Assembly (NCBI GenBank): GCA_023443125.1
Contig: JAEZVO010000038.1
Span: 1 to 44,796, forward strand
DNA length: 44,796 nt
Source of the DNA: Actinomycetes bacterium
GTDB lineage: Bacteria; Actinomycetota; Actinomycetes; Propionibacteriales; Propionibacteriaceae
Direction: 5' to 3'
In this document: positions 1-7,690 of the stretch, piece after piece
Numbering within the stretch: position 1 is the stretch's first letter
Layout: each line of letters opens with the position of its first letter
Notes under the pieces: model-generated
What the model was told of the DNA's origin: nothing
Seen by the model: the letters and a program-made list of their open reading frames with translations, nothing else
The model's database searches: none
Position numbers and translations under genes: made by a program

Positions 1-224
1 CCACCCACCCCATCGCCCCGGTGATGATCGGCGACGCGGTGAAGGCCGCGAAGATGGCCGACGAGGTGCTCGCCCGCGGCGTGTACGTCCGGGCGTTCTC
101 CTACCCGGTGGTCCCGAAGGGCAAGGCGCGAATCCGCACGCAGCTCAGCGCGACGCTGACCCGCGCCGACCTCGATCGCGCCATCGACGCATTCGTGCAA
201 GCCCGCGACGTCGTCGAGGAATAA
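1..224 (+). CDS. kbl: Glycine C-acetyltransferase (2-amino-3-ketobutyrate CoA ligase), C-terminal fragment
   Basis: Only the last 74 or so codons are in the window; the reading frame is open at the left edge, so the ATG/GTG codons near position 21 are internal. The segments PVMIGDA, YPVVPKGKARIRTQ and the closing helix match the end of the PLP-dependent alpha-oxoamine synthase fold of KBL, which cleaves 2-amino-3-oxobutyrate with CoA to glycine and acetyl-CoA in threonine breakdown. The catalytic lysine lies upstream and cannot be checked. It runs convergently into the ribosomal alpha operon and shares a terminator hairpin with rplQ. A tdh gene would be expected just upstream. BioF is the nearest alternative, but PVVPKGKARIR favours KBL. 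Confidence 0.88.
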   Translation, partial: THPIAPVMIGDAVKAAKMADEVLARGVYVRAFSYPVVPKGKARIRTQLSATLTRADLDRAIDAFVQARDVVEE

Positions 225-254
225 TCCCCCCAAAAAACACTCCCCCAAACGCGA

Positions 255-278
255 AGAGGGCCCCCGAAGGGGCCCTCT
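255..278 (-). terminator. Hairpin terminator shared by rplQ (-) and kbl (+)
   Basis: A 10-bp perfect stem (AGAGGGCCCC / GGGGCCCTCT) with a CGAA tetraloop lies between the convergent kbl and rplQ stops. Reading leftward, a T6 tract follows only after about 15 bases, so it is a stable hairpin with an imperfect U-tract. Confidence 0.75.
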
Positions 279-298
279 CAGCAGGTTGGGTTACCGCG

Positions 299-874
299 TC
301 ACTTGGACTCGGCGTCCTCAGTTTCAGCGTCGGCGGATTCTTCAGCTTCAGCGGGAGCTTCCTCTGCAGCGTCGGTGGTGTCCTCAGCAGCGTCGGTCGT
401 CGCCTCGTCGGCTTCGGCTTGCTCCACCTCGTCCGCTTCCTCGGCTTCAGCCGGGGCTTCCTCCGCCTTCGCGGGGGCTTCCTCGGCCTTGGGCTCAGGC
501 TTGGCCTTCTTCTCTACCTTCTCAGTCACGAGTTCGATGACCGCCATGGGGGCGTTGTCGCCCTTGCGGGGGCCGATCTTCGTGATGCGGGTGTACCCGC
601 CTTCACGCTCGGCCATCATGGGAGCGATCTCTTCGAAGAGCTGAGCCACAACACCCTTGTCGGTGATGTCTTTCAGCACCTCACGGCGGGCGGCCAGGTC
701 GCCCTTCTTCGCTTTGGTGATGAGCTTCTCGGCCACCGGCTGTACGCGACGAGCCTTCGTCTCGGTGGTGGTGATGCGGCCGTGCTCAAAAAGCTGCGTG
801 GCCAGATTGCGCAGGATGATCCCCTGATGCGTGGGGGTGCCGCCCAGGCGCGGGCCCTTAGTTGGCTTAGGCAT
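299..874 (-). CDS. rplQ: 50S ribosomal protein L17 with long acidic Ala/Glu tail
   Basis: Residues 1-120 are a normal bacterial L17 (MPKPTKGPRLGG start, RVQPVAEKLIT, VIELV end of the core), which sits near the peptide exit tunnel of the large subunit. Residues about 120-191 are a low-complexity tail of Ala, Glu, Asp and Pro repeats. The family is usually 115-130 aa in most bacteria, and longer tails are known in actinobacteria. It is the last gene of the alpha operon, 42 bp after rpoA, and is followed by the hairpin at 255-278. Its usual actinobacterial neighbour truA is not next to it; kbl is there instead. The tail is confirmed in frame up to a single stop at 299-301, so it is not a frameshift artefact. 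Confidence 0.97.
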   Translation of the reverse strand: MPKPTKGPRLGGTPTHQGIILRNLATQLFEHGRITTTETKARRVQPVAEKLITKAKKGDLAARREVLKDITDKGVVAQLFEEIAPMMAEREGGYTRITKIGPRKGDNAPMAVIELVTEKVEKKAKPEPKAEEAPAKAEEAPAEAEEADEVEQAEADEATTDAAEDTTDAAEEAPAEAEESADAETEDAESK

Positions 875-916
875 TTCAGTTTCTCCAGAAAATGTGTTCG
901 AGCCGTGGGCTCGGGG

Positions 917-1933
917 TCAGTACTGCTCGGTCTCCGCGAAATCCGCGTCGTTGTCTTCGTCGTAGCGCTCGATGGCCTCCATCGGGTCAAAGCCCGGCGA
1001 GGAATCGCGCAGCGCAAGGCCGAGACCCGCGAGGGTTTCCTTGACCTCGTCGATGGACTTCGAGCCGAAGTTGCGGATGTCCAGGAGGTCTTCCTCACTA
1101 CGGGCGACGAGCTCACCCACGGTGTGGATGCCCTCACGCTTGAGGCAGTTGTAGGAACGCACGGAAAGGTCAAGATCCTCCACCGGAAGGTTCAGCGACT
1201 CGGCGATCTGCTCGTCGACGGGGGAAGGACCAATCTCGATGCCTTCCGCGTTGACGTTCAGCTCACGAGCCAGTCCGAAGAGCTCCACAAGCGTGCCACC
1301 GGCGGACGCAACGGCGTCGCGAGGTGCGATGCAGGGCTTGGTCTCGACGTCGATCACCAGGCGGTCGAAGTCGGTGCGCTGGGCGACACGGGTGGCCTCA
1401 ACCTTGTAGGTGACCTTGAGCACCGGCGAGTAGATGGAGTCGACGGGCACGCGGCCAATCTCGGCATCCGGGTTCTTGTTCTGGCTCGCCGACACGTAGC
1501 CACGGCCACGCTCCACAACGAGCTCCATCTCCAGCTTGCCGTCCTCGGCCAGCTCAGCGATGTGCAGCTCGGGGTTGTGAATCTGCACGCCTGCCGGGGG
1601 CTGAATGTCGGCGGCCGTCACGGCACCGGCGCCAGCCTTACGCAGGTACATCACCACAGGCTCGTCCTCTTCCGACGAGAGCACGAGGCCCTTGAGGTTC
1701 AGGATGATTTCGGTGACGTCTTCCACCACGCCTTCCAGCGTGGAGAACTCGTGCTGGTTGCCCTCGATTTTGATGCTGGTAACCGAAGCCCCAGGAATCG
1801 ACGAGAGCAGCGTGCGACGAAGCGAGTTACCGAGCGTGTAGCCGAAGCCGGGCTCGAGGGGCTCGAGCACGAAACGCGAACGGTAATCGGAGATGACCTC
1901 TTCGGTGAGCGTAGGACGCTGAGCGATGAGCAT
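917..1933 (-). CDS. rpoA: DNA-directed RNA polymerase subunit alpha
   Basis: A 338-aa alpha subunit. The N-terminal domain (residues 1-230, with GYTLGNSLRRTLLSSIPG) dimerises and nucleates core RNA polymerase. The C-terminal domain (about 245-320, with SVRSYNCLKREGIHTVGEL) binds UP elements and activators. An acidic tail ends the protein. I start it at the ATG of MLIAQRPTL because GGAAGGA lies 6-7 bases upstream; the frame stays open seven codons further to a TTG with no ribosome site. It lies in the alpha operon between rpsD and rplQ. Confidence 0.98.
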   Translation of the reverse strand: MLIAQRPTLTEEVISDYRSRFVLEPLEPGFGYTLGNSLRRTLLSSIPGASVTSIKIEGNQHEFSTLEGVVEDVTEIILNLKGLVLSSEEDEPVVMYLRKAGAGAVTAADIQPPAGVQIHNPELHIAELAEDGKLEMELVVERGRGYVSASQNKNPDAEIGRVPVDSIYSPVLKVTYKVEATRVAQRTDFDRLVIDVETKPCIAPRDAVASAGGTLVELFGLARELNVNAEGIEIGPSPVDEQIAESLNLPVEDLDLSVRSYNCLKREGIHTVGELVARSEEDLLDIRNFGSKSIDEVKETLAGLGLALRDSSPGFDPMEAIERYDEDNDADFAETEQY

Positions 1934-2011
1934 TGTGTTTCCTTCCCGCACCAACCGCTATTTGATGGTGCGATAACGGGGGCCGGAGCGGTTCCGGCCC
2001 CCAGGGGGCTG

Positions 2012-2617
2012 CTACTTCGAGTAGAGCTCGACGATCATCTGCTCCTGAACGTCCACGACGATCTGTTCGCGAACGGGGAGCTGGTGGACGAGGATGCGCA
2101 TGCGGTTGGGGCGAGCCTCAAGCCATGCCGGAACCGTGCGCTCGTGATGCGTTTCACGAGCAACAACCAGAGGGTGGAGGTTCATCGACTTCTCAGCGAC
2201 GTCGATGATGTCCTTCTCCTGCACGCGGTACGACGGGATGTTCACGCGCTGACCGTTGACCAGGAAGTGGCCGTGCACGACGAGCTGGCGAGCCTGACGG
2301 CGGGTAGCCGCGAAGCCTGCGCGGTACACGACGTTGTCGAGGCGGGTCTCGAGGATGCGCAGCAGGTTGTCACCGGTCTTGCCGGGGAGACGATCTGCTT
2401 CCTGGTAGTAGCGACGGAACTGCTTCTCGAGCACGCCGTACGCGAAGCGAGCCTTCTGCTTCTCCTTGAGCTGCAGCGAGTACTCGGAGTCCTTTGTGCG
2501 CCCACGCCCGTGCTGACCCGGAGGGTACGGGCGACGTTCGAACGACTTGTCGCCTCCGACGAGGTCAGTCCCGAGACGACGAGACTTCTTGGTGAGAGGG
2601 CCGGTGTAACGAGCCAT
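2012..2617 (-). CDS. rpsD: 30S ribosomal protein S4
   Basis: 201 aa. It starts MARYTGPLTKKSRRLGTDL, has the YPPGQHGRGR motif and an S4 RNA-binding fold at residues 92-155. It binds the 5' domain of 16S rRNA and nucleates 30S assembly. No N-terminal Cys-x2-Cys zinc knuckle is present, so this is the zinc-independent form. Position in the alpha operon is canonical (rpsK-rpsD-rpoA). In enterobacteria S4 represses this operon by binding a leader before rpsM; whether that holds here is unknown. Confidence 0.98.
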   Translation of the reverse strand: MARYTGPLTKKSRRLGTDLVGGDKSFERRPYPPGQHGRGRTKDSEYSLQLKEKQKARFAYGVLEKQFRRYYQEADRLPGKTGDNLLRILETRLDNVVYRAGFAATRRQARQLVVHGHFLVNGQRVNIPSYRVQEKDIIDVAEKSMNLHPLVVARETHHERTVPAWLEARPNRMRILVHQLPVREQIVVDVQEQMIVELYSK

Positions 2618-2651
2618 GATTCTCTGCTGTCCTTTCTATCTCGAGATTGAC

Positions 2652-3056
2652 TTACACGCGACGACGCTTGGGCGGGCGGCAACCGTTGTGCGGCACGGGG
2701 GTCACGTCGGCAATGGTGCCGACCTCGAGCCCGATGGCGCCCAGCGAACGGATGGCGGTCTCACGGCCGGAGCCGGGGCCCTTGACGAACACGTCGACGC
2801 GCTTCATGCCATGCTCCATGGCGCGACGTCCGGCAGCCTCGGCTGCCATCTGCGCGGCGAACGGTGTCGACTTGCGCGAACCCTTGAACCCGACGGTGCC
2901 GGCGGACGCCCATGCAACGACGGCGCCCGAGGGGTCGCTGATCGAGATGATGGTGTTGTTGAACGTGCTCTTGATGTGGGCCTGGCCCACCAGCACGTTC
3001 TTCTTTTCCTTGCGGCGCATCTTCTGCTGTGCGCCCTTGCGGCCTGCAGTAGCCAT
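2652..3056 (-). CDS. rpsK: 30S ribosomal protein S11
   Basis: 134 aa. The core runs from HIKSTFNNTIISI to the basic C-terminus THPVPHNGCRPPKRRRV-like end (read here as TPVPHNGCRPPKRRRV), which lines the platform of the small subunit near the mRNA exit. Length and termini are typical. It lies 42 bp downstream of rpsM and 34 bp upstream of rpsD in the alpha operon. Confidence 0.98.
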   Translation of the reverse strand: MATAGRKGAQQKMRRKEKKNVLVGQAHIKSTFNNTIISISDPSGAVVAWASAGTVGFKGSRKSTPFAAQMAAEAAGRRAMEHGMKRVDVFVKGPGSGRETAIRSLGAIGLEVGTIADVTPVPHNGCRPPKRRRV

Positions 3057-3098
3057 AAGTGTGAGTTTCTCCTACAGTCTTCCAGCTCACCGCGAGGG

Positions 3099-3473
3099 TC
3101 AGCGTGCCTTCTTCTTGCCGGCGACGGCCTTCTTCTTGCCCTTGCGGGTGCGAGCGTTCGTGCGCGTGCGCTGGCCACGAACGGGCAGCCCGGCGCGGTG
3201 ACGTCGGCCCTGGTAGTTGCCGATTTCAACCTTGCGACGGATATCTGCAGCGACGCTACGACGCAGGTCGCCTTCAATCTCGTAGTTACCTTCGATGTGG
3301 TCACGGAGCTTGACCAGCTGGTCTTCCGTGAGTTCGTGGACTCGAAGATCGCCGCTCACTCCCGTGGCGGCGAGGGTCTCGGCTGCGCGGGTCTTCCCGA
3401 TGCCGAAGATGTAGGTGAGTGCAACCTCCAGGCGCTTTTCGCGCGGAAGGTCTACACCAACGAGGCGTGCCAT
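3099..3473 (-). CDS. rpsM: 30S ribosomal protein S13
   Basis: 124 aa from the ATG of MARLVGVDLPREKR, the universal N-terminus of S13. The frame stays open nine codons further upstream, but GAAAGG 10-12 bases before this ATG and family length favour it. It carries the helix-two-turn-helix segment (YIFGIGKTRA) and a Lys/Arg-rich tail that reaches the P-site tRNA. It contacts the A-site finger of 23S rRNA. First gene of the alpha operon proper; a 210-bp structured gap separates it from rpmJ. Confidence 0.97.
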   Translation of the reverse strand: MARLVGVDLPREKRLEVALTYIFGIGKTRAAETLAATGVSGDLRVHELTEDQLVKLRDHIEGNYEIEGDLRRSVAADIRRKVEIGNYQGRRHRAGLPVRGQRTRTNARTRKGKKKAVAGKKKAR

Positions 3474-3683
3474 CAGGCGGTACCTTTCTATAGGTTTCAA
3501 CTGGTTCCTGCCAGTTGCGAAGGTGTGTGGCGCGTCGCGTCCCCGCTGCCTTGGCTGGCCGATACTTCGGCCACGGGGCCCCGGCCTTCGTCCGGGGGTG
3601 GGGGCTGGCGAACCAGCCTTTTGCGAACACGTTGCTTCAGTTGTCGGCGGGCGGACAGTGCCGTACCCCGCGGCGGTTTGCGT
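3474..3683 (-). promoter_or_regulatory. Structured rpmJ-rpsM intergenic leader (possible regulatory RNA)
   Basis: No ORF of coding character is present in this 210-bp gap. Several short inverted repeats can be seen: GGCTGG-CGAA-CCAGCC, AACTGG-N6-CCAGTT just before rpsM, and a CCCCGG/CCGGGG pair. The position is where the S4-binding alpha-operon leader lies in enterobacteria. I see no recognisable S4 pseudoknot, so a regulatory role is inference. Confidence 0.35.
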
Positions 3684-3797
3684 TTAGCCCTGACGCTGCT
3701 TGTGGCGCGGGTTGTCGCAAATCACCATCACACGACCGTGCCGGCGGATCACCTTGCACTTGTCGCAGATCTTCTTGACGCTCGGCTGAACCTTCAT
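3684..3797 (-). CDS. rpmJ: 50S ribosomal protein L36
   Basis: A 37-aa gene: starts MKVQPSVKKICDKCK and ends NPRHKQRQG. The C-x2-C-x12-C-x4-H zinc ribbon is complete, so this is the zinc-binding L36 type. It binds 23S rRNA near the base of the L7/L12 stalk. AAAAGG precedes the ATG. It lies between infA and rpsM, the standard order, but both flanking gaps exceed 200 bp, so it may be transcribed separately. Confidence 0.97.
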   Translation of the reverse strand: MKVQPSVKKICDKCKVIRRHGRVMVICDNPRHKQRQG

Positions 3798-3977
3798 CGA
3801 GCAACCTTTTCAATCAGCGACTGGACATAGGGATGCCCAATCTTGTGGTGGATAATCACAGGAAGCCTGTGTTGCATCAGCCCTGAAAAGGGCATAGAGG
3901 CGGGCACAGACGACCGAAGGGCAACTTTACGCGTATTTCCTCAGATCGCCAAACCCGCATTGGTTGGCGCTGCCTGG

Positions 3978-4001
3978 GCCCCGTCGGTATTTCGACGGGG
4001 C
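3978..4001 (-). terminator. Hairpin just downstream of infA
   Basis: A 9-bp perfect stem GCCCCGTCG / CGACGGGGC with a 6-nt loop starts 9 bases after the infA stop on the - strand. No U-tract follows, so termination may be partial; it separates infA from rpmJ. Confidence 0.5.
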
Positions 4002-4010
4002 ACGCCGGCC

Positions 4011-4232
4011 TCACTTGTGTCGGTAGACGATTCGTCCGCGGTTGAGGTCGTACGGAGACATCTCGACGACGACACGGTCGGACGGCAGGATTCGGATGTA
4101 GTGCTGACGCATCTTGCCAGAGATGGTGGCGAGCACCTTGTGTCCGTTGCCGAGCTCCACGCGGAACATCGCATTCGGCAGTGCCTCAACCACAGTGCCC
4201 TCCATCTCGAGGGCGCCTTCCTTCTTAGCCAT
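4011..4232 (-). CDS. infA: Translation initiation factor IF-1
   Basis: 73 aa: a single S1/OB fold starting MAKKEGALEMEGTVVEALP and ending RGRIVYRHK, exactly the family length. It binds the ribosomal A site during initiation with IF-2 and IF-3. In many actinobacteria infA opens the infA-rpmJ-rpsM cluster, as here, but a hairpin and 213 bp separate it from rpmJ. The gene upstream on the chromosome (4357) is divergent, so its promoter lies in 4233-4356. Confidence 0.98.
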   Translation of the reverse strand: MAKKEGALEMEGTVVEALPNAMFRVELGNGHKVLATISGKMRQHYIRILPSDRVVVEMSPYDLNRGRIVYRHK

Positions 4233-4344
4233 AAACTCTCAATCTTCGCCTGTCGGGTGGCACATGCGCACCCTTGGGGCATTCTACGCGTCCGCTCGCA
4301 GGTGCCCCAAATCCCCCGCCGCGACGCCGCCGAGCCGGCGAGAG

Positions 4345-4350
4345 TAACCT
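4345..4350 (+). promoter_or_regulatory. -10 box TAACCT for leaderless yciI-like gene
   Basis: TAACCT is followed by exactly six bases (CACTGC) and then the ATG of the 4357 gene. No ribosome-binding site can be seen, so the mRNA probably begins at or next to the start codon. Confidence 0.55.
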
Positions 4351-4356
4351 CACTGC

Positions 4357-4635
4357 ATGAACTACTTCGCTGTGCTCTACACCTATGCCACCGACAAGGC
4401 CAAGCTCGACGAGCTGCGCCCGGAACACCGTCGCTATCTCTCTTCGCTTGACGAGAACGTCGGCGCGGGCCCGCTGCTTGACACCGACCCCGGGCGGGCA
4501 CTCCTGCTCTTCCGCGCCGACTCGCTCGAGGCCGTCACACAGTTGCTCGACGCCGACCCCTTCTACGCTGCAGGCCTCATCGCCAACCGCGAGGTATTTG
4601 GCTGGAATCCCGCGACGGGTTCCCTCGCTCAGTAG
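4357..4635 (+). CDS. YciI-like (YCII) domain protein
   Basis: 92 aa with the features of the YCII dimeric alpha/beta-barrel family: an LRPEHRRYLSSL helix, the GPLLD turn, and a DPFYAAGLIANREVFGWN close. Family members are small cytoplasmic proteins, some with peroxidase or dechlorinase-like activity, and the physiological role is mostly unknown. It is divergent from infA. Its stop lies only 4 bp from the stop of the convergent metallopeptidase-like gene, leaving no room for an ordinary terminator between them. It appears to be leaderless (see 4345-4350). Confidence 0.8.
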   Translation: MNYFAVLYTYATDKAKLDELRPEHRRYLSSLDENVGAGPLLDTDPGRALLLFRADSLEAVTQLLDADPFYAAGLIANREVFGWNPATGSLAQ

Positions 4636-4639
4636 CGGC

Positions 4640-5854
4640 TCACCGCACGCGCTCGGCGTCGACGGTCCAGGTGTTGCAGTCGCCGATCGTCTGCGCTCGC
4701 AGCCCTCTCGTGCCCCAGTCGACGAGGGACGCGCGCGTGCCGTGCTGCTCACTTTCCTGCATGGTGCGTAGCCGTTTGCCCCACGACTTGACGTCGTCGG
4801 CACCAAACTCGACGGCCTCATTGCGCACGGTCATCATGCCCGACCAGCACACGGCCTGCAGCTCACTGCGGCGCATCAGGCTGCCGTCGGCGTCATTCTC
4901 GCCCGCCCAGGCCTGCGAGATGCCTGCGAGCGCCTGGATGTGGTGGCTGTATTCGTGGTTCACCATCTCGTTAACCGACAGGTCCCAATCCTCCGCCATC
5001 TGGAGGTGCTCTCCACCGAAAAAGACGCTGCCACCTTTGGCGGCGCAGTAGAAGGCCGGCGCTTCAAAGTAGCCGCAGTCGCTCTTCGAGCCAACGCCCG
5101 GATAGAACATCACCTCGGGCATCGTGGTCGACCAACCCATCTTCTCGAAGATCGGCACCCACGCTTCGTGCACGCACTTCCACTGCTGGCGCACCACCTT
5201 GCGCCATTCCTTCTCATCGCGCAGCGTCGTCTGCTTCGGGCAATGGCTCAATTCGGGCGCGGGGAGTGCGTACAGCGGGTTGGACTGCAGTGCCGCATCC
5301 AGCGAACCATCCGCTGGTGGCAGTGGCTCCAACGACTGCACAGGAGCCGTTGGAGTTGCCTTCGACGGGGTGGCGTTTGCCGTCGGGCGAGAGCTAGGGG
5401 AAGCGGTACCGACGGTGCTCGCGCTGCTCGTCGGCGACGGCGAAGCGGCGCTGGGTTGGGCTTGCGGGGCACGCCCCGACACAGCGATGCCAAGCCCGAT
5501 CACCGACCCCGCGACGACGATGGCCGCAGCGACGAGGATAATGCCGAACCGGGAAAACCGAGAGTTGTGTTCAGCCGACGGTGCACGTTCCTCCCAGCGC
5601 GGGCCGGGCGCCCTCACGTCTCGAGACGGCGGTGTCGTCCATGAGGTCGGACTGGGCGCGCTGGGGCGGCTCGCCTCCTCGTCGAGGAACCACGACGGTG
5701 GCTCACCCGCGCTGGGCGGCACGATGTTGGGTGCCAGGTTCCGATTCTCCGGGCGCGCCGGGCTAGGTGGGCCGTCGGGGCTGGGGCTGGGATGCGAGTC
5801 AGGACGATCTTCTGGCGACGCCTCGGCGTCGCCACGATCCGACGACTCACTCAT
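4640..5854 (-). CDS. Membrane-anchored neutral zinc metallopeptidase-like protein
   Basis: 404 aa. Residues 1-100 are a Pro/Ser-rich cytoplasmic tail, about 104-126 a single transmembrane helix, about 135-185 a Ser/Thr/Pro linker, and the rest an extracytoplasmic domain. That domain carries HEYSH (residues 300-304), a HExxH zinc site, followed by an NDADGSLMRRSELQAVCW segment. This order is like the YpfJ-type neutral zinc metallopeptidase family (putative zinc peptidases of unknown substrate). I start at the ATG of MSESS because GAGGAG sits 7 bases upstream; the frame stays open nine codons further. Activity is not established; the third ligand, perhaps E in RSELQ, is inferred. It lies downstream of the DUF1707 gene on the same strand. 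Confidence 0.72.
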   Translation of the reverse strand: MSESSDRGDAEASPEDRPDSHPSPSPDGPPSPARPENRNLAPNIVPPSAGEPPSWFLDEEASRPSAPSPTSWTTPPSRDVRAPGPRWEERAPSAEHNSRFSRFGIILVAAAIVVAGSVIGLGIAVSGRAPQAQPSAASPSPTSSASTVGTASPSSRPTANATPSKATPTAPVQSLEPLPPADGSLDAALQSNPLYALPAPELSHCPKQTTLRDEKEWRKVVRQQWKCVHEAWVPIFEKMGWSTTMPEVMFYPGVGSKSDCGYFEAPAFYCAAKGGSVFFGGEHLQMAEDWDLSVNEMVNHEYSHHIQALAGISQAWAGENDADGSLMRRSELQAVCWSGMMTVRNEAVEFGADDVKSWGKRLRTMQESEQHGTRASLVDWGTRGLRAQTIGDCNTWTVDAERVR

Positions 5855-5923
5855 ACGCTGCTCCTCATCCGACGAGGCCACGTGCGCCTCGCAACATGCA
5901 GCCCACCCTACGCGCGACGAGGT

Positions 5924-6283
5924 TCACAGCAGCAGGGCGAGCACGACGATCACCACGAGGATTGCGCCGACGACTGACCCACCGATGACGATGGGCTTCA
6001 GCGCATTGGTGGTGATGGGCGCCAGTTCCCCCGGTTCCCCGCTGCCCGTCTCGACGATGGCCGGCACCGCCGTCGTGCCATCAGGCAGCTCGCGAACCAC
6101 CGGAGCCAGATCTCCCAGTGTCGTGGCGGCATACAGCTGATCTAGCAACTCCAGGTAGCGGTCTTGCTCGATACGGCCGGCTTGAAACTCGTCGGCGAGC
6201 CGACTTTCGAGGGATTGCCGCTCTGCGTCAGCAACTGGTTCCTCGCTGCGAGCAATGTACTTCGACGACGGTGAGAGCTCCAT
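5924..6283 (-). CDS. DUF1707-like protein with C-terminal membrane anchor
   Basis: 119 aa. Residues 10-65 (ARSEEPVADAERQSLESRL, then a FQAGRIEQDRYLELLDQLYAA segment and LGDLAPVVRELP) match the DUF1707/SHOCT-like helical unit of actinobacteria. Residues about 98-119 are a transmembrane helix ending the protein, which leaves the N-terminus cytoplasmic (a tail-anchored layout). Function is unknown; such units are often at the N-terminus of small membrane proteins. It starts 20 bp after map, with its own apparent leaderless promoter, so it need not be in the secY-adk-map transcript. Confidence 0.72.
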   Translation of the reverse strand: MELSPSSKYIARSEEPVADAERQSLESRLADEFQAGRIEQDRYLELLDQLYAATTLGDLAPVVRELPDGTTAVPAIVETGSGEPGELAPITTNALKPIVIGGSVVGAILVVIVVLALLL

Positions 6284-6289
6284 GTGATC

Positions 6290-6295
6290 AGTCTA
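6290..6295 (-). promoter_or_regulatory. -10 box TAGACT for leaderless DUF1707 gene
   Basis: On the - strand TAGACT is followed by six bases (GATCAC) and the ATG at 6283. An 11-base direct repeat (GTGATCAGTCT, at 6284 and 6299) covers this site and the end of map. Confidence 0.55.
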
Positions 6296-6302
6296 CGGGT
6301 GA

Positions 6303-7112
6303 TCAGTCTGCCAGCGGGCCGAACAGCTCGCCCAGGCGAGCCTCTCCCCCGTCGGGTTCGGTCAGCACCCAGATGCCATCTGCGGTGATGGCGACGGTGT
6401 TCTCCCAGTGGCTGCCCCTGGAACCGTCGGCGGAGACGACCGACCATTCGTCGTCAAGCTCGAGCGTTCGATGCCCACCGTTCGTCACCATCGGCTCAAT
6501 CGCCAGCACGGTGCCCACAGCGAGCTGCGCTGAGCGCCCAAACGTGCGGACGTTGGGCACGTCGGGTGGCATGTGCATGGAGCGCCCGATGCCATGCCCG
6601 GTGTACTCACGCAGAATCCCGAATCGCCCCTGGCTGGTGATCGACTTCTCGATAGCTTTCGATATGTCGTTCACCTTCCGCCCCGGGCGCATCATGCGCG
6701 TGCCAGCCCACAACGCCTTTTCGGTCACACGGTTGAGGGTGCGGTCTTCTTCCGCCCCTTGGCCAACGATGATGGTTCTGGCCGCATCCCCATGCCAGCC
6801 CTGCACAATGGCACCGAAATCAATGCTGACGAGGTCGCCGTCCTGAAGCACGCGCTGATCAGGGATGCCGTGCACGAGCACGTCGTTCACAGAAATGCAC
6901 GCAACGCCTGGGAAGCCAATGCCGTATTCCGCGCCGTAGTTCAGGAAATTCGACGTGGCCCCGTGCCTCGCGAGCACCTCGCGCCCGACGGCATCCACCT
7001 CCGCCGTCGTCACACCTGGCTTCGCCGCCTCGATCATCGCGGCCAGGCCCTCGGCGACGACGAGGCCAGCCTTGCGCATCAGCCGCAGCTGCTCGTCGGT
7101 TTTCTTCTCCAT
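6303..7112 (-). CDS. map: Methionine aminopeptidase, type I
   Basis: 269 aa. It removes N-terminal Met from nascent proteins. The five-ligand metal site is visible: D in VSIDFGA, D in GWHGDAART, H in TGHGIGR, E in LAIEPMV and E in HWENTVAI; the substrate His is in LVHGIPD. Start at the ATG that overlaps the adk stop as TGATG; a GTG one codon upstream is possible. Third gene of secY-adk-map, and translation is probably coupled to adk. Confidence 0.96.
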   Translation of the reverse strand: MEKKTDEQLRLMRKAGLVVAEGLAAMIEAAKPGVTTAEVDAVGREVLARHGATSNFLNYGAEYGIGFPGVACISVNDVLVHGIPDQRVLQDGDLVSIDFGAIVQGWHGDAARTIIVGQGAEEDRTLNRVTEKALWAGTRMMRPGRKVNDISKAIEKSITSQGRFGILREYTGHGIGRSMHMPPDVPNVRTFGRSAQLAVGTVLAIEPMVTNGGHRTLELDDEWSVVSADGSRGSHWENTVAITADGIWVLTEPDGGEARLGELFGPLAD

Positions 7113-7690
7113 CACTGCGCAGCGACGCGTTCGTCGAGCTGGGCAAACATGCGCGCCTGTACCTCGTCGACACTGCCAGTGCCATCGACCTCGATGAGGA
7201 GGCCCTGCTGTTCGTAATGCATCAACAGCGGTGCGGTTTGCCCGGCGTAAACCTCCATCCGTCGGCGGATGGTGTCTTCGTTGTCGTCGGCACGGCCTTC
7301 CTTTTCGGCACGGCTGAGCAGGCGCTCTACGAGCGCTTCCGGGTCGACGTGGAGGCTCACGACGGCGTCGAGCGCTGCGTCGTGCTCCGCGAGGTATTCG
7401 TCGAGGAAGTGCACTTGGTGCAACGTGCGGGGGAATCCGTCGAGCAGGAATCCCGGCTCGCAGTCGGGCTGTTCGAGGCGGTCGGCCACAATCTCTTCGG
7501 TGATCTCGTCAGGCACATACTCGCCAGCGTCGATGATGGCTTTCACCTTGACCCCAAGCGGGGTCTGCCCCTTGATGTTGGCGCGGAAGATGTCGCCCGT
7601 CGAGATCGGCGGGATGCCATACCGGTTGGCGAGCCCCGTCGCTTGCGTACCTTTGCCAGCGCCCGGGGCTCCCATGATCAAAAGCCTCAC
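7112..7690 (-). CDS. adk: Adenylate kinase
   Basis: 192 aa. It interconverts ATP + AMP and 2 ADP. P-loop GAPGAGKGTQ (8-17), AMP-binding STGDIFR and LLDGFPRT segments are present. The LID is short (RAEKEGRADDNEDT): no zinc Cys and no long insert, which is the usual actinobacterial short form. Its ATG overlaps the secY stop by 4 bp (ATGA), and map follows with TGATG. Confidence 0.97.
   Translation of the reverse strand: MRLLIMGAPGAGKGTQATGLANRYGIPPISTGDIFRANIKGQTPLGVKVKAIIDAGEYVPDEITEEIVADRLEQPDCEPGFLLDGFPRTLHQVHFLDEYLAEHDAALDAVVSLHVDPEALVERLLSRAEKEGRADDNEDTIRRRMEVYAGQTAPLLMHYEQQGLLIEVDGTGSVDEVQARMFAQLDERVAAQ

Noticed and set aside
419..2650. Very long + strand ORF (743 codons) across rplQ, rpoA and rpsD
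   Set aside because: Antisense shadow of GC-rich real genes; no ribosome site and no plausible domains. The same applies to the long + strand frames over secY, rplB, tuf and others.
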